DNA of 64,000 nucleotides from positions 1-64,000 of the forward strand of contig NZ_FNYL01000016.1 of the NCBI RefSeq assembly GCF_900109045.1. Direction: 5' to 3'. The notes under the pieces are model-generated. The model was not told the origin of the DNA and did no database searches. It saw only the letters and a program-made list of their open reading frames with translations. Source of the DNA: Dyadobacter sp. SG02 (GTDB taxonomy: Bacteria; Bacteroidota; Bacteroidia; Cytophagales; Spirosomataceae). Each line of letters begins with the position of its first letter. Position 1 is the first letter of the stretch. Positions 1-8,499 of this stretch are shown here, one piece after another. The position numbers were made by a program, and so were the translations under genes.

Positions 1-228
1 CAAGTAAATGTGGACCTGGAAAGACATAAACAGCAGGCAGACGAGTTACTGAAAAGTGAAGAGGGAATCCAGAAACGAAAAAAGCGGTGCTTTGATGTCG
101 AACCTGTCTTCGGCAATATCAAGCATAACCACAACTTTCGCCGGTTCATGCTCCGTGGCAAGCAAAAGGTTGAGATCGAATGGGGATTGATTGCGATAGC
201 ACAGAATATCAGGAAGAAGGCAGCTTAG
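1..228 (+). CDS. IS transposase, C-terminal fragment (IS1182/DDE type), cut by window edge
   Basis: The reading frame is open from base 1, so the GTG at 10 is probably not the true start and the gene begins outside the window. The visible 75 or so residues hold the segment RCFDVEPVFGNIKHNHNFRR followed by a basic KQKVEIEWGLIAIAQNIRK tail. This is the usual C-terminal end of IS1182-type DDE transposases, where the Glu of VEPVFGNIK would be the last acidic catalytic residue (family knowledge). Nothing visible says whether the rest of the element is intact. It sits directly behind mraY, transcribed towards it, at a point where Bacteroidota dcw clusters normally continue with murD. No clear terminal inverted repeat or target duplication could be assigned. 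Confidence 0.7.
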   Translation, partial: QVNVDLERHKQQADELLKSEEGIQKRKKRCFDVEPVFGNIKHNHNFRRFMLRGKQKVEIEWGLIAIAQNIRKKAA

Positions 229-311
229 ATAGGCTTGATCTAGCTCAGGAACTGCCCATGCCGCTAAAATCTTATACCAATCGGAAAACACGTTTGTAAA
301 CCATTTAAAAC

Positions 312-346
312 AGAAGCCCGTCCCAAAAATGATTTGAGACGGGCTC
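312..346. terminator. Hairpin between IS remnant and mraY
   Basis: AGCCCGTC at 315-322 pairs with GACGGGCT at 338-345, and CAAA/TTTG extends the stem inside. The convergent position between the transposase and mraY suits a bidirectional terminator. It lacks a strong T run on either side, so it could instead be part of the IS end. Confidence 0.5.
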
Positions 347-354
347 GAGTGAGT

Positions 355-415
355 GCCGGTCTCTGACCGGCCTGTGCGACGTCGCTTTAATGTTGCTTAC
401 TGGTCAGAGACCAGT
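355..415. repeat. Pair of perfect palindromes, inverted relative to each other
   Basis: GCCGGTCTCTGACCGGC (355-371) and ACTGGTCAGAGACCAGT (399-415) are each perfect 7-bp-arm palindromes with 3-nt loops (TCT and AGA). The 11-base core of one is the reverse complement of the core of the other, so the two loops are complementary. Between them lies a third perfect palindrome, GCGACGTCGC (376-385). The architecture resembles a REP/BIME-type dispersed repeat. The copy number elsewhere in the genome cannot be judged from here. Confidence 0.6.
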
Positions 416-485
416 TGTCGCTCGGACGTAGTCGGAGATTACGCCCAACTGTTTTCCTTTTTTATTTCCTTTTCCCTTTCCCCTT

Positions 486-1700
486 CTACCGCAACTTCAA
501 AGTCGCCAGCGTCAATATCGCCAGGATAATACCGACAATCCAGAACCGCGTCACGATTTTGGCTTCGTGGATACCCTTCTTCTGGTAATGATGGTGCAGC
601 GGTGACATCAGAAATATCCTTCGACCTTCGCCATATTTTCTTTTGGTGTATTTAAAATAGCTGACTTGTAGAATTACCGACGCATTCTCGACGATAAAAA
701 TACCGCACATCACCGGGATCAGCCATTCCTTACGGATCGCGAGTGCGACTACCGCGATCACCCCGCCGAGCATTAAACTCCCCGTATCACCCATAAACAC
801 CTGCGCAGGGTACGCATTATACCATAAAAACCCGACACAGGCCCCTATGAATGCCGCACAGAATATTACCAGCTCCCCCGAGTTCGGGATGTACATGATG
901 TTGAGGTACTGCGAGAATTTGGTATTACCCGATAAATAAGCCAGTACGCCAAGTGTGAGTGCGATAATGCCCGAAACGCCCGCCGCCAGACCGTCGATAC
1001 CGTCGGTAATGTTGGCGCCGTTAGAAATGGCCGTGATGATAAAAATCGCGATGATGGTGTAAATCACCCACGTATATTCTTCTGGTAACCAGCCGAAAAG
1101 CAACGCCCGGTAGTCGAACTCATTGTTTTTAATAAACGGGATCGTCGTTACTGTCGGATGGATAATGTCCCGGTAACGCTGCACTTCGCCCAGGCTGGAA
1201 CTGAGTACCGGCTGGTCGTAGACGCGGATTTTGACATTGTCGTTAAAAGAAAGTGTTATACCTACGATCAAACCCAAACCAACCTGACCGACGATTTTAA
1301 AGCGCCCGGCCAATCCGTCTTTATTGTTCTTGAATTTTTTCAGATAATCATCCAAAAACCCGATACCACCTGTCCAAAGGGCTGTAATGAGCAGCAGAAC
1401 GATATACACATTGCTCAATTTGGCAAACAGCAACACGGGGATCAGCAGCGACGCCAGGATGATGAAACCACCCATGGTAGGCGTTCCCGCTTTCTCCATT
1501 TGCCCGGCCAGCCCGAGGTCGCGGATCGACTCGCCCATTTGCTTTCTCCGGAGCAGATTGATGATCGTCTTTCCGTAGGCGGCGGCGATAAACAGCGACA
1601 AAACCGTCGCACCCAGCGCCCTGAACGAGATGTACTGGAATACCCCGGCGCCGGGAATGTTGAATTGTTTGTCTAAATATTCGAAGAGATAATAGAGCAT
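486..1700 (-). CDS. mraY: Phospho-N-acetylmuramoyl-pentapeptide transferase
   Basis: MraY transfers phospho-MurNAc-pentapeptide from UDP to undecaprenyl phosphate, forming lipid I at the inner face of the cytoplasmic membrane. The 404-residue protein is polytopic. It carries the family motifs: FLDDYLKK near residues 116-122 (paired Asp), NGANITDGIDGLAAG, NAYPAQVFMGDTGS with the catalytic-site Asp near 304, and PLHHHYQKKG near the C-terminus. It is longer than E. coli MraY (360 residues) because of a hydrophilic insert after DNVKIRVYDQPV, a common feature of Bacteroidota MraY as I recall. ATG start at 1700. It follows murE by 71 bp in the minus-strand dcw cluster, and murD does not follow it in this window. 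Confidence 0.97.
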   Translation of the reverse strand: MLYYLFEYLDKQFNIPGAGVFQYISFRALGATVLSLFIAAAYGKTIINLLRRKQMGESIRDLGLAGQMEKAGTPTMGGFIILASLLIPVLLFAKLSNVYIVLLLITALWTGGIGFLDDYLKKFKNNKDGLAGRFKIVGQVGLGLIVGITLSFNDNVKIRVYDQPVLSSSLGEVQRYRDIIHPTVTTIPFIKNNEFDYRALLFGWLPEEYTWVIYTIIAIFIITAISNGANITDGIDGLAAGVSGIIALTLGVLAYLSGNTKFSQYLNIMYIPNSGELVIFCAAFIGACVGFLWYNAYPAQVFMGDTGSLMLGGVIAVVALAIRKEWLIPVMCGIFIVENASVILQVSYFKYTKRKYGEGRRIFLMSPLHHHYQKKGIHEAKIVTRFWIVGIILAILTLATLKLR

Positions 1701-1771
1701 GAAAAAGCGTGTTGGGATGACGGCTGCAAAATTGGTTTTTTTAATAGACTACGCCAAAAGCATAGTGATTT

Positions 1772-3247
1772 TTAATTGCCTGCCCGCTTTGCGAACACTT
1801 CCATCAGCACTTCTTTATCGTCGAAATGGTGTTTTACGCCTTTTACATCCTGGTAATTTTCGTGTCCCTTCCCGGCGATCAGGATAATGTCGCCCGGCTC
1901 CGCTTCCAGACCGGCTTTGAGAATGGCCTCGTGGCGGTCTTCGATCACGGTTGTTTTTTTGTAATCCAATGGCGGTACGCCTTTGCGCATCTGGTCCAGA
2001 ATGTCCATCGGTTCTTCGAAACGCGGGTTATCCGATGTCAGGATCACGCGGTTGCTGTACCGACAAGCGATTTCGGCCATTTTCGGGCGCTTTTCGGCAT
2101 CCCGGTTGCCTCCGCAGCCTACTACGGTCACCACCTGCTCATTGCCCTGCCGCAAATGCGTGATCGTTTCGAGCACGTTTTCGAGCGCGTCGGGCGTGTG
2201 TGCGTAATCGACAATGCCCACGATATGGTCTGCCGAATGGAATTGTTCGAAGCGTCCCGGAGGGCTTTTCAGGTTCGAAAGTTCTGTTAAAACAGCCTCT
2301 TCCTTTTCACCCAAAAGCACCGCTGCACCATATACTGAAAGCAGGTTGTAAGCATTAAAGCGGCCGATCACACGGAACCACACTTCCTGGTTATTGATCT
2401 CCATGTGCATCCCCGCTAGCGTGTCGGAAATGATCTTTCCTTTGAACGTCGCGAGTGTTTGCAGCGAATAGGTTTCGACCCGCGCCTTGGTATTCTGCAC
2501 CATCACCGTCCCACGACGGTCGTCGATATTCACCAATGCGAATGCGGACTTTGGCAATGCATCGAAAAAGCCCTTTTTGGCTTTGATATAATTATCGAAA
2601 GTTTTGTGAAAATCGAGGTGGTCGTGGGTAATGTTGGTAAAAATACCCCCGGCGAAATGCAGACCGGTAATGCGGTGCTGCGCCACCGAATGCGAGCTCA
2701 CTTCCATAAACACGTGGCTGCAATTGCGTGCCGCCATCTGCGCGAGCAATGCATTCAATGCAACGGCATCCGGCGTGGTGTGTGTGGAAGGGATCACTTC
2801 GTCCTCGATCTGGTTCTGGACCGTCGAAAGCAAACCGCAACGATAGCCCAATGCTCTGAAAAGCTGGAAAAGGAAGGTGGCCACCGAAGTTTTGCCGTTC
2901 GTGCCGGTCACTCCCACAAGCTTTACTTTTTTGGATGGATATCCATAAAATGCGGCCGCGATGAGCCCCATAGCCGCGGCGGAATCCTCTACTTGAATAT
3001 AGGTTACATCCTCACGAACACTTTCGGGCAGTTCTTCACACAAAATGGCCGTCGCGCCAAGCTCGGCTGCCGTGTGGATAAACTGATGGCCGTCTACTTG
3101 CGTGCCGCGCAATGCTACAAAAAGGCTTCCGGGTAGTACTTTTCTGGAATCCAGGATGATATTCTTGACCTTGACATCGGCATAACCATGAATAATGGCT
3201 CCTTTCACTTCGCCGAGCAGGCTGCTCAAAATTAGTTCGTTTTCCAT
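1772..3247 (-). CDS. murE: UDP-MurNAc-L-Ala-D-Glu:meso-diaminopimelate ligase
   Basis: MurE adds the third stem-peptide residue to UDP-MurNAc-dipeptide in the cytoplasm, using ATP. The 491-residue protein has the N-terminal UDP-binding domain (ILDSRKV, residues 31-37), the P-loop GTNGKT at 115-120, and a C-terminal ligase domain. The DNPR signature at about residues 406-409 is the known marker for meso-diaminopimelate rather than lysine as substrate, so the peptidoglycan is predicted to be mDAP type. ATG start at 3247. The start lies 7 bp after the ftsI stop, which indicates a shared transcript with the division genes. Confidence 0.97.
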   Translation of the reverse strand: MENELILSSLLGEVKGAIIHGYADVKVKNIILDSRKVLPGSLFVALRGTQVDGHQFIHTAAELGATAILCEELPESVREDVTYIQVEDSAAAMGLIAAAFYGYPSKKVKLVGVTGTNGKTSVATFLFQLFRALGYRCGLLSTVQNQIEDEVIPSTHTTPDAVALNALLAQMAARNCSHVFMEVSSHSVAQHRITGLHFAGGIFTNITHDHLDFHKTFDNYIKAKKGFFDALPKSAFALVNIDDRRGTVMVQNTKARVETYSLQTLATFKGKIISDTLAGMHMEINNQEVWFRVIGRFNAYNLLSVYGAAVLLGEKEEAVLTELSNLKSPPGRFEQFHSADHIVGIVDYAHTPDALENVLETITHLRQGNEQVVTVVGCGGNRDAEKRPKMAEIACRYSNRVILTSDNPRFEEPMDILDQMRKGVPPLDYKKTTVIEDRHEAILKAGLEAEPGDIILIAGKGHENYQDVKGVKHHFDDKEVLMEVFAKRAGN

Positions 3248-3254
3248 TGAAGGA

Positions 3255-5399
3255 TTATTGTAATGTAAGCAGGATTGTCTTGCTTCCTGTTTTATTGGTA
3301 CCCGGCGGCAGCGATTGCTCCACCACCTTGCCCGAGCCTTTGAATGTTACTTTGAAACCCTTGTTCTCCATCAAATACAATGCATCACGCATCGACATGC
3401 CTTGCAGGTTCGGTACGTCCCGGGAATCGACCTCGCGCGGGTTCCATTTCGTTTTACCTTTTTTGTAGAGCGACGCAGATGCATATTCGCTTTCATCCGG
3501 AGCAGGCGTCATATTCAACGTCTTGCTGATCACATTCAGATCGTTGGTCATTCCCGCCCACTTCACATCCTCCGATTTTTCGGGGACCGAATCCCTTACC
3601 GGTTTTTGAATAGCTACGTCGTAAGCGTAAATCCGGTCGGCTACTTCCTTGAAAACGGGCGCTGCCACGCTTCCGGCGTACCGGGTGTAATCGGCGCCGG
3701 TGCTTTTGGGATTATCGATAATCACAATGCAGCTGTATTTTGGCTTGTCGGCCGGGAAATAGCCTGCAAACGAGGTGTAGTTTTTGCCCTCGGTATAAAC
3801 CCCGTTGATCAGCTTCCGCGCGGTACCGGTTTTCCCGGCGATCTGGTACAAATCGCTTTTGATGTGTTTTGCTAAACCCGCATTCACCACGCCTTCGAGC
3901 ATTTTCTTCACTTTCCGGATCGTTTCAGGCGAGCAAATCGGCTTTTCTTCGACATATGGCGGGATTTTGTCTTCGATTTCCTCCGCATTGCGAATTTCAC
4001 GCACGATCATCGGCCGCACCCAGTAGCCATTGTTCGCTACCGCATTGTAGAATGCCAGCGTTTGCAAAGGCGTCATCTGCATTTCGTAGCCGTGCGCCAT
4101 GAAATACATCGAATAGCTGCTCCATTGCTTCGATTTCCGGTCGCGGATCAATGGCGGCTTTTCGCCTTTCATGTGAATGCCGGTAGGCTGGTTCAGGTGG
4201 AACTGTTTGAGATAACTCAGGTATTTGTCCGGCTTGTTGGCAAAATACCGCTGCATGAGCTGCACAATGCCGATGTTGGACGATTTTTCCAAAACCTGCG
4301 CGGCGGTAATCGTGCCAAATCCCCCGCGGTGCGCGTCGCGGATCACGTGGTTACGGAACTTCATGGCGCCATTGCCTGTGTTGACCATCACCTGGTCGGG
4401 GTCCATATGGGTTTCTTCCAGCAAGGCCATCATCGTCGCCAGCTTGAAAGTCGAACCCGGATCGTTACTGCCTGCCAATGCATAGTTGAAAACCTCCTCA
4501 TATTTACCCGGGCCGCGCTTGGTCAGGTTCGCCATGGCTTTGATTTCGCCGGTAGCAACTTCCATAATAATCACCGAACCGAAATCCGCATCCATTTCCA
4601 GCAACTTCCGGCGCAATGCGATTTCGGTACGCTCCTGATAGTTCATATCCAGCGTGGTGTAAATATCCCTTCCGGCTGCCGGCTGCACATTCAATGCGTC
4701 CCCGACCGGGATTTTCAGTCCGCCTTCCACTTTTTCCACCCAGCCGATACCCGGCCGACCTTCCAGTTGTTTGTCAAAACTGGCTTCCAGACCAATATAC
4801 CCGCGCCCGCTTTTCGGGTCGATGCCGCCGATGGTGCGGTCGGCCATCGGGCTGAATGGTTTGTAGCGCTTGTAGATCGTTTCGAACTTGCCTCCGCCGC
4901 CTTTCCGGTCTTTGGCAAAAAACGGCCATTTTTTGAGCCGCTCACGCTCCAAATGGGTGATTTCCTTGCTTTTCAGGCGCAGGTACCGTTTGCTTTTGCT
5001 CACGCGGTAGCGCATGATCTTGCTTTTGTAGCCTTCGGCAGTGTTTTCTTTGAAATTCTTGGCGAGTAGCGACGCGAGTTCGTCGATATGGTTATAGAAA
5101 TAGGCCGAATCAGCGACTTTTGTATCAAAACCTACATAATAATAGGGCAACGACGTTGCCAGCAGGCTATTGTCGCTTGCGTAGATGTTCCCGCGCATGG
5201 CCGGGATCGTGTCCAGTTTCAGGTCGTTCTTTTCCGAATACTCGGCCCAGGTTTTTCCCTTAAAAGTATCGTAATACTGAACCCGGATCAGCTTGGCAAA
5301 AACCATGATCGCCAGCAAAAACAGCATCCAGCCGACCAAACGGGCCCGGTTGATCAGCGCTTTTTTATTGTTCTGACCGCTTTCGACTTCGTTTTTCAT
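3255..5399 (-). CDS. ftsI: Division-specific penicillin-binding protein (FtsI/PBP3 class) with PASTA domain
   Basis: This is a class B transpeptidase that cross-links septal peptidoglycan in the periplasm, working with FtsW and the FtsL/B/Q complex. The 714-residue protein has a short basic N-terminus, one transmembrane helix at about 22-40, a dimerisation/pedestal region, and then the transpeptidase domain. The visible active-site motifs are STFK near residue 315 (catalytic Ser), SSN (EKSSNIG) and KTG (AGKTGTAR). The last 60 or so residues (VPNLQGMSMRDALYLMENKG...) form a PASTA domain, normal in Bacteroidota FtsI but absent in E. coli. ATG start at 5399. It sits 22 bp behind the FtsL-like gene. 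Confidence 0.95.
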   Translation of the reverse strand: MKNEVESGQNNKKALINRARLVGWMLFLLAIMVFAKLIRVQYYDTFKGKTWAEYSEKNDLKLDTIPAMRGNIYASDNSLLATSLPYYYVGFDTKVADSAYFYNHIDELASLLAKNFKENTAEGYKSKIMRYRVSKSKRYLRLKSKEITHLERERLKKWPFFAKDRKGGGGKFETIYKRYKPFSPMADRTIGGIDPKSGRGYIGLEASFDKQLEGRPGIGWVEKVEGGLKIPVGDALNVQPAAGRDIYTTLDMNYQERTEIALRRKLLEMDADFGSVIIMEVATGEIKAMANLTKRGPGKYEEVFNYALAGSNDPGSTFKLATMMALLEETHMDPDQVMVNTGNGAMKFRNHVIRDAHRGGFGTITAAQVLEKSSNIGIVQLMQRYFANKPDKYLSYLKQFHLNQPTGIHMKGEKPPLIRDRKSKQWSSYSMYFMAHGYEMQMTPLQTLAFYNAVANNGYWVRPMIVREIRNAEEIEDKIPPYVEEKPICSPETIRKVKKMLEGVVNAGLAKHIKSDLYQIAGKTGTARKLINGVYTEGKNYTSFAGYFPADKPKYSCIVIIDNPKSTGADYTRYAGSVAAPVFKEVADRIYAYDVAIQKPVRDSVPEKSEDVKWAGMTNDLNVISKTLNMTPAPDESEYASASLYKKGKTKWNPREVDSRDVPNLQGMSMRDALYLMENKGFKVTFKGSGKVVEQSLPPGTNKTGSKTILLTLQ

Positions 5400-5421
5400 G
5401 AGGCGTTGAGAAAAAAACGGC

Positions 5422-5835
5422 TTATTCTTCGTCTTCTTTTAAAATGATTTTCTTCGGTGGGATAAGGTTCTCGACCAATCCCTGGGCCTGTACTTTTTCC
5501 ACCACCACCGACTGCTTCCCGGCCCGCTCGTATTCGGCGTGAATAGAGGTGTATTCCGCTTTCAGATCGTCGACCTCCTTTTTGAGCTTAATGCTTTTCC
5601 TCACATAATCCTCCGACTGAAACCCGATCCGTTCGTACGCGACGAGCAATATGATCACCCAGCCGAAATAGTAAAAGTACTTCACCGGCAAACGCTCTTC
5701 CTGTCCCGGCAACTTCTCGCCAAAAACCTTGTCGAGCGGCAAAAACTTGTTCAGCCAGTTGAATAGCGAATATTCCCGCTTCCGTTTGGGCGGTTTAGGC
5801 GGCGTAACTTTGGGCTTTCTTCTATTTTCTGCCAT
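5422..5835 (-). CDS. FtsL-like divisome membrane protein
   Basis: A bitopic protein of 137 residues. A basic, proline-rich cytoplasmic N-terminus (RRKPKVTPPKPPKRKRE) is followed by one hydrophobic helix (YFYYFGWVIILLVAYE, about residues 73-88) and a periplasmic coiled-coil stretch (SIKLKKEVDDLKAEYTSIHAEYERA). This layout, together with the position between rsmH and ftsI, matches FtsL, which forms a complex with FtsB and FtsQ and activates FtsW/FtsI. FtsL proteins share little sequence, so the call rests on topology and synteny. The gene is separated from rsmH by a 213-bp repeat array, which is unusual inside a dcw operon. Confidence 0.8.
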   Translation of the reverse strand: MAENRRKPKVTPPKPPKRKREYSLFNWLNKFLPLDKVFGEKLPGQEERLPVKYFYYFGWVIILLVAYERIGFQSEDYVRKSIKLKKEVDDLKAEYTSIHAEYERAGKQSVVVEKVQAQGLVENLIPPKKIILKEDEE

Positions 5836-5872
5836 GTGTAACGTTACGTTAAGTATTTGGACGACTAGGTTT

Positions 5873-6035
5873 TGTCAGGAGGTTGTCATTTGTTGTCAGG
5901 AGGTGGTCATTTGTTGTCAGGAATGGCAGGTGTTGTCGTGAAGTGGTCATTCACTTCTGACAGCGTTCGACCATGACTGACTACGCCTGGCAACACTTGA
6001 CAACACTTGACAACACTTGACTACACCTGACAACA
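5873..6035. repeat. Phased TCA-decamer inverted array A (between rsmH and ftsL-like)
   Basis: The left half (5873-5957) consists of 10-11-base units beginning with TCA, such as TCATTTGTTG and TCAGGAGGTGG. The right half (5974-6035) has the reverse-complement unit in strict 10-bp steps: CAACACTTGA three times, then CTACACCTGA. GAAGTG/CACTTC (5940-5957) forms a small central hairpin. The whole block could fold into a long imperfect stem. It begins 14 bp after the rsmH stop when read on the minus strand. The same unit recurs at 36750 and 52697. Confidence 0.85.
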
Positions 6036-6048
6036 TCCCCCGGTACCA

Positions 6049-6966
6049 TCAGGCTTTTTCCGCAATCCGCAACTTCGCGCTTCTGGCGCGCGGGTTTACG
6101 GCTACTTCTTCCGCAGTCGCTTCGATGGGCTTGCGTGTCACGCTTTTCAGCGGTTTGAGCTCGTTTCCATAAAAGTCCTTTTCGACTTCTCCGTAAAATT
6201 TCCCTTTCTGAATGTAATTTTTTACCAGCCTGTCTTCCAGCGAATGGTACGACATTACCACAAGCCTACCGTCGGGCGTAAGCACCTCGGGTACCTGCGT
6301 GAGGAACTCTTCGAGTACCGCCAGTTCGTCATTCACCTCGATCCGCAATGCCTGGAACACCTGTGCGAAATACTTGTTTTCGCGGTGCTTGGGTGCGTAG
6401 CGCATGAGAATGCTTTTCAGGTCATTAACGGTTTCGATGGGCGTATTGTATCTGGCAGCGATGATCGCCTCCGCGGCGGTGCGGGCATTGGTCACTTCTC
6501 CGTACATACCCAGAATGCGTTGCAATTCCCCTGCCGAGCGTGTTTTGAGCACCTCCCGGGCTGTTTTCTCGGTATTGGGGTTCATTCGCATGTCCAGGTC
6601 CGCGTCAAAGCGTGTAGAAAACCCCCGCTCGGGCGTGTTGATCTGGTGCGACGAAACGCCCAGGTCGGCCAGGATACCGTTCACCTGCGGCGCTTTGTTC
6701 AGTTTAAGGTAGCGTTTCAAATGCCTGAAATTGGCAGGGATGAATGTAAAACGTTCATCATCCTTGAATTCCAGCGCATTAGCGACCGCGTCGGGGTCCT
6801 GATCGAATACCAGCAGCCGGCCGGTGGTCAATTTTTCCAGAATGGCCCGGGAATGCCCGCCGCCACCGAAAGTAACGTCGACATAAATGCCATCAGGCTG
6901 TATTTGAAGGCCTTCCAGACACTCGGACAACATGACGGGAACGTGGTAGGTACTAGACGAATCCAT
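6049..6966 (-). CDS. rsmH: 16S rRNA (cytosine1402-N4)-methyltransferase
   Basis: RsmH (MraW) methylates N4 of C1402 in the 16S rRNA P site using S-adenosylmethionine. The 305-residue protein begins with the typical YHVPVMLSECLEGLQ and has the SAM-binding glycine motif in DVTFGGGGHSRAIL (about 30-43). It continues with DLGVSSHQINTPERGFS and the late VMSYHSLEDRLVKNYI segment, all diagnostic of the family. ATG start at 6966. It is the first dcw gene here. The usual preceding mraZ is absent, because the next gene upstream (7080) runs in the opposite direction. Confidence 0.97.
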   Translation of the reverse strand: MDSSSTYHVPVMLSECLEGLQIQPDGIYVDVTFGGGGHSRAILEKLTTGRLLVFDQDPDAVANALEFKDDERFTFIPANFRHLKRYLKLNKAPQVNGILADLGVSSHQINTPERGFSTRFDADLDMRMNPNTEKTAREVLKTRSAGELQRILGMYGEVTNARTAAEAIIAARYNTPIETVNDLKSILMRYAPKHRENKYFAQVFQALRIEVNDELAVLEEFLTQVPEVLTPDGRLVVMSYHSLEDRLVKNYIQKGKFYGEVEKDFYGNELKPLKSVTRKPIEATAEEVAVNPRARSAKLRIAEKA

Positions 6967-7079
6967 TTGTTAAAAGCAATGTACTGAGGAACTATTTCCG
7001 GCAAAGCGGCAGTTACAAACTTAGCAATTTTCAAGCGTAGGAATCATGCCCGCGCAGGGAATTAATTTTAACACCACTA

Positions 7080-8354
7080 ATGTCTTTCAACACCAATAAA
7101 TTGAATATGAGACTCCTGTTATTGTTTGGAATACTTTCATCTTTGATCTTCTCAACGAGTTTTCCAGCATTCTCCGACACACCCGTAAAATCGGGCATCT
7201 GGCGCGCGACATTGACCCGCGATAAGCAGAAACTGCCCCTCATACTCGATATTGCGCAAAATCCCGATGGTAAAACGCTCACTGTCCACATCATTAACGG
7301 AACGGAAAAGCTCAAAATGGACAGCAGCTATTTCCAGAACGACTCGCTCGTGATCCCGATGATGATGTTCGATGCCAAAATCATCGCCAAATCCAGCGGC
7401 GACGAACTGAAAGGTACGTATTACCGCTATGCCAACGGCGTGGTGGCCGGCTCATTGCCTTTTGAAGCGGAGCAGGGAGAAAATTATAAGTTTTTCAAAA
7501 AAGGCGAAGCCAAAAGCAGCCGTAATGTGAGCGGCAAATGGGCCACCACCTTTAAAAACCCGGCCACAGGCGACGAAACCATTGCGGTAGGAAACTTCAC
7601 GCAGCAAGGTACCGACGTAACCGGTTCATTCCTGACGCCCACCGGCGATTACCGTTTCCTGACCGGCAGCGTGAACGGCGACAGCCTCTATTTATCCACG
7701 TTCGACGGCTCATTTGCGATGCTTTTCAAAGCAGGTTTTCAGCCCGATGGCTCATTGAGCGGCAACCAGTGGTCGGGCGTGAAAGCATTCAAAACCTGGA
7801 CCGCGAAACCCGACGCGAACGCCAAGCTGCCGGATGCCACCAAAATGACCTTCCTCAAACCAGGCTTCGAAAGCGTGGATTTTGAATTGAAGGATACCAA
7901 AGGCAAAACCTGGACGCTCAAAGATCCGCGTTTCGCGGGTAAGCCGGTCATTATCCAGATCATGGGTTCGTGGTGCCCCAACTGTATGGACGAGACCAAC
8001 TACCTCGCTCCGTGGTATAAAAAGAATAAAAAACGCGGTATCGAGATCGTAGGCTTGTCTTTCGAGCGCACCGACAAACCTGAGATCGCCAATCCGAAAA
8101 TTGACCGGATGGTGAGCCGTTTTGGCATTGACTACCCGGTCGTACTGGCCGGCACCAGTTCTGATGCGTCTACGGCCAAGGCTTTGCCGATGCTCAACAA
8201 GGTAATGTCTTACCCGACCACCATTTTTATCGACAAGCACGGTAAAGTCCGCGAGATCCATACCGGCTTCAACGGCCCGGGCACCGGCCATTATTACGAC
8301 GAGTTCGTGGCCGATTTCAATACCTTGATGGACAAGCTTATCAGCGAGAAGTAA
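7080..8354 (+). CDS. Exported TlpA-like thioredoxin-fold protein
   Basis: A 424-residue protein with an N-terminal signal peptide. A second in-frame ATG at 7107 (MRLLLLFGILSS) is an equally plausible start. Residues of about 35-250 form a beta-rich region of unknown function (VKSGIWRATLTRDKQKLPLI...). Residues of about 265-420 form a redoxin/TlpA domain. Its CXXC site is Cys299-Pro-Asn-Cys302 in GSWCPNCMDE, followed by the cis-Pro segment SYPTTIFID. Periplasmic disulfide reduction is inferred from the domain; the partner is unknown. The neighbours are unrelated and it ends with its own terminator, so it looks monocistronic. Confidence 0.85.
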   Translation: MSFNTNKLNMRLLLLFGILSSLIFSTSFPAFSDTPVKSGIWRATLTRDKQKLPLILDIAQNPDGKTLTVHIINGTEKLKMDSSYFQNDSLVIPMMMFDAKIIAKSSGDELKGTYYRYANGVVAGSLPFEAEQGENYKFFKKGEAKSSRNVSGKWATTFKNPATGDETIAVGNFTQQGTDVTGSFLTPTGDYRFLTGSVNGDSLYLSTFDGSFAMLFKAGFQPDGSLSGNQWSGVKAFKTWTAKPDANAKLPDATKMTFLKPGFESVDFELKDTKGKTWTLKDPRFAGKPVIIQIMGSWCPNCMDETNYLAPWYKKNKKRGIEIVGLSFERTDKPEIANPKIDRMVSRFGIDYPVVLAGTSSDASTAKALPMLNKVMSYPTTIFIDKHGKVREIHTGFNGPGTGHYYDEFVADFNTLMDKLISEK

Positions 8355-8372
8355 TCAGCAAAAAATACAGCG

Positions 8373-8407
8373 GCACACCGTCACATTTTGGGGCGGTGTG
8401 TTTTTTA
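8373..8407 (+). terminator. Rho-independent terminator after the TlpA-like gene
   Basis: CACACCG (8374-8380) pairs with CGGTGTG (8394-8400), followed by a run of six T (8401-8406). It lies 20 bp behind the stop codon and just upstream of the marR operator. Confidence 0.85.
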
Positions 8408-8419
8408 TTGGTCGCAAAT

Positions 8420-8437
8420 TAGTATGCTTGCATAATA
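8420..8437. promoter_or_regulatory. Predicted MarR operator upstream of marR-fadB
   Basis: TAGTATGCTTGCATAATA is an 18-bp near-perfect palindrome (arms match at 7 of 8 positions around a TT centre). It is identical on the opposite strand to 42299-42316 and closely similar to sites at 42248 and 48719. It covers the TTG of the marR promoter, so binding would block transcription. Assignment to this MarR protein is inference from autoregulation and from the shared function of the target genes. Confidence 0.75.
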
Positions 8438-8459
8438 GTAGGCACTTTGCTTACATTTG
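8428..8459 (+). promoter_or_regulatory. Promoter of marR-fadB
   Basis: The -33 TTG at 8428-8430 is separated by 21 bp from the -7 TACATTTG at 8452-8459, matching the Bacteroidota consensus TTG / TAnnTTTG. The ATG follows 40 bp downstream at 8500. The -33 element lies inside the predicted operator. Confidence 0.7.
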
Positions 8460-8499
8460 TGATAAGGGCATTACCTGATACCAATAGCTTTTTGAAACG

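Noticed and set aside
4062..5069. Open frame of 335 codons on the plus strand
   Set aside because: It is fully antisense to ftsI, whose protein has all penicillin-binding motifs; the antisense frame has low-complexity His/Phe/Arg-rich composition typical of a shadow.
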